From assembly GCA_910584095.1 (NCBI GenBank), contig CAJTYU010000026.1:1-43707 (forward strand): a DNA stretch of 43,707 bases, read 5' to 3'. The translations under genes and the position numbers were made by a program. A model generated the notes under the pieces. The model worked only from the letters and a program-made list of their open reading frames with translations, ran no database searches and had not been told where the DNA came from. Source of the stretch: an uncultured Dorea sp. GTDB lineage: Bacteria; Bacillota; Clostridia; Lachnospirales; Lachnospiraceae. Below are positions 40,594-43,707 of this stretch, in pieces (position 1 is the stretch's first letter; every line of letters begins with the position of its first letter).

Positions 40594-40622
40594 ATTATAG
40601 TTTTTTTATGCTTTACTGTCAA
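40594..40622 (-). promoter_or_regulatory. Consensus SigA promoter
   Basis: TTGACA (40622-40617), exactly 17 bases, TATAAT (40599-40594): a perfect match. It drives the unknown membrane gene, 15 bp beyond the gatD stop codon. Confidence 0.88.
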
Positions 40623-40636
40623 CCTTCTTCCGCCTC

Positions 40637-41353
40637 TTACTGCTTTACAAATCTCTCATATACGTAAGTATTCGCCTCAATCTCCTGACTGTCATCCAGC
40701 GGCGCAAGATAGCTTTCCCCGTATTTTCTTTCCAGAGCCCTAGCAATCAGCCAGTCGCAAATCTGCGGATTTTTCGGAAGCAGAGGACCATGCAGATAAG
40801 TACCGATCACATTCTTATAAACTACTCCCTCATAGCCGCTCTCCCCATCATTCCCCGATCCGTAGAGCACCTTCCCAAAAGGCTTGTTTTCATTAATAAA
40901 TGTGCGTCCGCCGTGGTTTTCAAAGCCTACTACCGGCATGGCGGCCAAATCACTCTGAAGTACGATATTATCAATCAGCCGGCTCTCTCCCTGTTCAGTA
41001 TACAAATCTACCAAGTCAAGTCCTTGAATCATGCCTTCCTGAGTCTTATAGTATTTCCCCAGAAGCTGATAACCGCCGCACACGGCAATCACTACTCCAT
41101 TATCCTCTACATATGCCTTAAAATCTGCCTGAATCTCCTGAAGTTTCCGGCATACAATCATCTGCTCCCTATCGGAACCTCCGCCAAGCAGTACAATATC
41201 CAACTGGCCAAAATTAATCTCATCACCCAGATTATACTCAATTGTCTCCGCTTCAATGCCCCGCCATCTGCAGCGTTGCATCATACAGGCGATATTTCCT
41301 CTGTCCCCATAAAGGTTCAGAAGATCCGGATATAAATGTCCGATCGTAATCAT
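40637..41353 (-). CDS. gatD: Lipid II isoglutaminyl synthase, glutaminase subunit GatD
   Basis: A CobB/CobQ-like class I glutamine amidotransferase, about 238 residues. It hydrolyses glutamine and passes ammonia to MurT, converting the D-Glu of lipid II to D-isoglutamine. The nucleophile Cys lies in VCGGYQLLG and the catalytic His in GTYLHGPLLPKNP. The ATG at 41353 follows AGGAG; a GTG at 41371 would overlap the murT stop. It is directly downstream of murT with 14 bp between. Confidence 0.94.
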   Translation of the reverse strand: MITIGHLYPDLLNLYGDRGNIACMMQRCRWRGIEAETIEYNLGDEINFGQLDIVLLGGGSDREQMIVCRKLQEIQADFKAYVEDNGVVIAVCGGYQLLGKYYKTQEGMIQGLDLVDLYTEQGESRLIDNIVLQSDLAAMPVVGFENHGGRTFINENKPFGKVLYGSGNDGESGYEGVVYKNVIGTYLHGPLLPKNPQICDWLIARALERKYGESYLAPLDDSQEIEANTYVYERFVKQ

Positions 41354-41367
41354 TCTCTTCTCCTCTT

Positions 41368-42708
41368 TCACTTCTGTCCCTCCATCTTCTTTAACACTGT
41401 CCGCGTGCCAAACAACGCCGTATAATTAACCAAAACATACAAATTGCCGCATCCGTTCTCAATGCGTTCACTAATTGCTTTTGTCACATCAGCTTCCAGC
41501 ATAGACGGAATATCCACATATTTCAAACGCAGCCGCATATCCTGACAGCGAATACCGCTGACCGTAATCGTATTAGCATCTGCATCCTTAAATCGATCAA
41601 AATCCACATCCCAGAGCCATGAAATGTCCGTGCCATCCTGAGCGTTATCATTAATCACAATAATCAAGTCTTTTGGCGTACTGTCCTGCATAACAGCAGA
41701 AATATTCTGATTAAACCCTGCTGGATTTTTAGCTAAATTCAGAATGATCTTCGTTCCTCTGATATAAAATGTCTCCATGCGTCCATTTTCCGGGTTAAAA
41801 CCAGCCAGCATTCTGTTAAAATGCCCAGCTTCCATCCCCGCGCTCCTTATCGCCGCATAGGCCGCAAGAATATTATAGACATTATAAAAGCCCTTATATT
41901 CAGCCGCGATCCTTCTTCCTTCCACCGTAAATGACAATCCTTCCCCTATTTGAACTTCCGAAGCGTCAAAATTTATCGCCGGCCGCCTAAATTCACAGGC
42001 TGTACATTCATAATCTCCAAGCTGGCTGTAATGATAAAAATTATAGTGCATCAGAGCGCCGCATTTCTTGCAGAAGCGTCCTTCCCTGATTTCATGGGAA
42101 TCCTTATCATCCACAACCTTCTCGCTGATTCCATAAGTAATATAAGGATTACCCGCATCTATGGCAAGAAATGCGGACAGCGCATCATCTCCATTAACAA
42201 TTACCTTCATCTCCGGCGCCGTCTGCATCACTTCTTTTAGCAGGTTCATGGTAATATCAATCTCCCCGTAACGATCTAGCTGATCCCGAAATAAATTCGT
42301 CAATACCATATAATCCGGTTTAAAATAAGGAAATACCCGTTTGGTAGACGCCTCATCAATCTCAATACTTGCACAATCCGCATCCAAATCGCCGCTCCAT
42401 CCGGCCGCCAGCGCAAAAGCAGCGGCAACGCCATTTAACATATTCGAACCGGTATGGTTACATACAACCTTCTTTCCCTCTGCTTCCAAAGCTGCACACA
42501 GCATATTGTTCGTAGTAGTCTTTCCATTGGTGCCGCATACAATAAAAATATCTTCACGCACCTGAGCCGCGAGCTCGGACAAAATATCCGGACAAACCTT
42601 CAACGCAATTTTGCCCGCCCAAGTCACGCCCTGCCTGTGAAAAACATGGACGCTTACCTTTTCCGCACATTTGGCAGCCCAGACTGCCAGCATTCTTCGT
42701 AGCTTCAT
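41368..42708 (-). CDS. murT: Lipid II isoglutaminyl synthase, Mur ligase subunit MurT
   Basis: The ATP-using subunit of the MurT-GatD amidase, 446 residues. The Mur ligase P-loop is VCGTNGKTTTNNML, and the insert characteristic of MurT, a Cys4 zinc ribbon, is visible as CKKCG and CTACEF. The C-terminal DUF1727 (IKNL-like NLAKNPAGFNQNI) is present. Amidation of D-Glu is needed for efficient transpeptidation and lysozyme resistance. AGAGG lies 8 nt before the ATG. Confidence 0.95.
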   Translation of the reverse strand: MKLRRMLAVWAAKCAEKVSVHVFHRQGVTWAGKIALKVCPDILSELAAQVREDIFIVCGTNGKTTTNNMLCAALEAEGKKVVCNHTGSNMLNGVAAAFALAAGWSGDLDADCASIEIDEASTKRVFPYFKPDYMVLTNLFRDQLDRYGEIDITMNLLKEVMQTAPEMKVIVNGDDALSAFLAIDAGNPYITYGISEKVVDDKDSHEIREGRFCKKCGALMHYNFYHYSQLGDYECTACEFRRPAINFDASEVQIGEGLSFTVEGRRIAAEYKGFYNVYNILAAYAAIRSAGMEAGHFNRMLAGFNPENGRMETFYIRGTKIILNLAKNPAGFNQNISAVMQDSTPKDLIIVINDNAQDGTDISWLWDVDFDRFKDADANTITVSGIRCQDMRLRLKYVDIPSMLEADVTKAISERIENGCGNLYVLVNYTALFGTRTVLKKMEGQK

Positions 42709-42914
42709 ATTCTCTTCCTCTTTATCACGGATGTTTCTTAAACTATTCCAGCCGAATCCGGCAGTTTCTAGTTATAGTATAAACACCTGCTTCATTCATA
42801 ATTTTTCCTATATAAAATATTACTTGATTGTCTGAAACAAGTCAACCTGCCTGTTTTGTTATATTTTTCACAAAAAATATGCCTAAATCACTAAAAAATT
42901 GTGTTTTATTGATA
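42709..42914. other. AT-rich gap upstream of murT
   Basis: Mostly AT-rich sequence. It should hold the murT promoter on the minus strand; TATACT or TATAAC around 42770 is a possible -10 without a good -35. I see no coding frame or other structure. Confidence 0.4.
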
Positions 42915-43110
42915 TTTACAAGAGTCTTTCATCATGCTAAAATACAATCAGTTAAGAGATAGATAAATATTTAACGAGTTACTTCGGCGTCTAAGGGCGC
43001 ATGATTCTGACAGTCAACCATACTACATGTTGGAATCATTAATCCTTTTATTCATACAATAGAATCCTTTTAAACAGACACTCTGGCCATTCCTCTCGGC
43101 CAGAGCGTTT
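42915..43110 (+). ncRNA. Candidate small RNA with promoter and terminator
   Basis: TTTACA (42915-42920), 17 bases, TAAAAT (42938-42943) is a strong plus-strand promoter with no gene downstream in its direction. A transcript from about 42950 would end at the GC stem CTCTGGCC/GGCCAGAG (43081-43088 with 43098-43105) and a T-rich tail, giving about 160 nt. Within it I see GTTAA/TTAAC, a GCG/CGC pair and ATGATTC/GAATCAT (43000-43042 region) hairpins and no reasonable ORF. The GC hairpin may also serve the convergent phosphatase gene. I do not recognise an Rfam family. Confidence 0.45.
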
Positions 43111-43114
43111 GCTT

Positions 43115-43564
43115 TTACAATATTTTTTTTAAAAGTGCCTTACACCCTTCTGCCACATCATCATATGTCCGATCAAAATTCCCCGTATACCATGGATCGG
43201 CTATATCCCTTTCCTCTCCTGCAAACTCCATGAGCTTGCAAATCTTTCCCTCCGGATCGCCGCCGCAGATTCGGAGCATATTCCTGATATTAGCCGAGTC
43301 CATGCCAATCAGATAATCATACCTGTCATAATCTTTTCTTGTCAGCTGCCTTGCCCTGTGATGCAGAACCGGAACGCCTACCTTATTCAGCTTACGCACA
43401 GTTCCATAATGAGGACCATTTCCTATTTCCTCCCTGCTAGTCGCCGCCGAATCAATATGAAATTCATTCTGCTTCCCACACTTATTTACCATATCCTGAA
43501 AAACAAACTGAGACATGGTACTTCTGCATACATTGCCGTGGCAAATAAAAAGTATTTTTATCAT
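43115..43564 (-). CDS. Low-molecular-weight protein tyrosine phosphatase
   Basis: A 149-residue LMW-PTP. The P-loop CHGNVCRS (CX5R, Cys8 and Arg14) begins right after the first strand, and the general acid Asp is in DPWYTGNFDRTYDDV. These phosphatases remove phosphate from tyrosine or arginine residues. The ATG at 43564 follows AAGGAG by 10 nt; the frame is open 13 codons further upstream but that part looks untranslated. Monocistronic, and convergent with the candidate small RNA. Confidence 0.94.
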   Translation of the reverse strand: MIKILFICHGNVCRSTMSQFVFQDMVNKCGKQNEFHIDSAATSREEIGNGPHYGTVRKLNKVGVPVLHHRARQLTRKDYDRYDYLIGMDSANIRNMLRICGGDPEGKICKLMEFAGEERDIADPWYTGNFDRTYDDVAEGCKALLKKIL

Positions 43565-43610
43565 TTTTCTATAACTCCTTATATATCCTGTATTTCTTCT
43601 CAAATGCTTG

Positions 43611-43704
43611 ATTTTGCAGGGTTTTCGGATTGTTCCGAAGTTTTGTGTTTCAAAAGTATTTTCTCAAATCGTTTCATACTTTCTCATATTTGTCCCTGCA
43701 AAAT
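43611..43704. repeat. 11-bp inverted repeat with internal hairpin at window edge
   Basis: ATTTTGCAGGG (43611-43621) and CCCTGCAAAAT (43694-43704) are perfect complements 72 bases apart. Inside the loop, TTCGGA/TCCGAA (43624-43629 with 43634-43639) forms another hairpin. It could be a structured RNA, a terminator-like region of the next gene, or the end of an element cut by the window. Confidence 0.45.
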
Positions 43705-43707
43705 TGG

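Noticed and set aside
42951..43080. c-di-GMP, T-box or 6S RNA identity for the candidate small RNA
   Set aside because: The conserved cores of those families are not present, so it is left unnamed.
1..43707. CRISPR array, phage, transposase or IS ends
   Set aside because: No regularly spaced repeats, integrase, transposase or capsid-like gene was seen anywhere.

Overview
The window looks like chromosomal DNA from an anaerobic low-to-mid GC Firmicute, most likely a gut Lachnospiraceae (Clostridium cluster XIVa). The signs are a PolC-type polymerase, the murT-gatD lipid II amidation pair, Gly/Ser-rich NlpC/P60 secreted proteins, a DUF5688 protein, an indolepyruvate oxidoreductase gene set, a BaiH/dienoyl-CoA-reductase-like flavoprotein, strong AGGAGG-type ribosome binding sites and clear SigA promoters. 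I saw no phage, transposase, CRISPR array or rRNA operon. The species call is inference.

Layout. 1-2.0 kb: rpsB-tsf. 2.0-4.4 kb: two tandem paralogous NlpC/P60 hydrolases. 4.4-6.0 kb: a CPBP protease and a YgjP-like metalloprotease. 6.2-10.4 kb: a translation-quality group: a ProX/YbaK-like deacylase converging on an AlaX-like editing protein, then argS and a membrane-anchored unknown. 10.5 kb: tRNA-Arg(CCG). 10.7-14.4 kb: DUF5688 protein, efp, yqeG, a chorismate mutase-shikimate kinase fusion and a DUF4180 protein. 14.6-16.6 kb: a 666-residue Fe-S/FMN/FAD flavoprotein on the plus strand. 16.65-20.7 kb: a mannose-family PTS operon (IIA-IIB-IIC-IID-small membrane protein-HAD phosphatase-HPr-like protein). 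20.8-23.5 kb: patatin, membrane-anchored sugar-binding protein and a sensor-like membrane protein with no kinase domain. 23.7-25.3 kb: PTS enzyme I. 25.6 kb: cold-shock protein. 26-30.3 kb: iorA-iorB-paaK-ACT, a 2-oxoacid ferredoxin oxidoreductase pathway. 30.5-32.8 kb: padR, a HAAS/SEDS-like membrane protein and mnmM. 33-35.3 kb: J-domain protein, prepilin peptidase, EamA transporter. 35.4-39.9 kb: polC. 40-42.7 kb: unknown membrane protein, gatD, murT. 42.9-43.1 kb: a candidate small RNA. 43.1-43.6 kb: low-molecular-weight phosphatase.

Most genes are on the minus strand. The most interesting items are: (i) the HPr-like protein of the PTS operon, whose phosphorylatable His15 is Asp while Ser46 is kept; (ii) an H-type pseudoknot in the gap between iorB and paaK, possibly a dispersed element or regulatory RNA; (iii) the patatin / anchored binding protein / kinase-less sensor trio next to that PTS; (iv) paired near-identical 20-bp repeats embedded in a textbook promoter of padR; and (v) a promoter-hairpin bounded unit of about 160 nt with no ORF. 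None could be tested by database search or folding software here.
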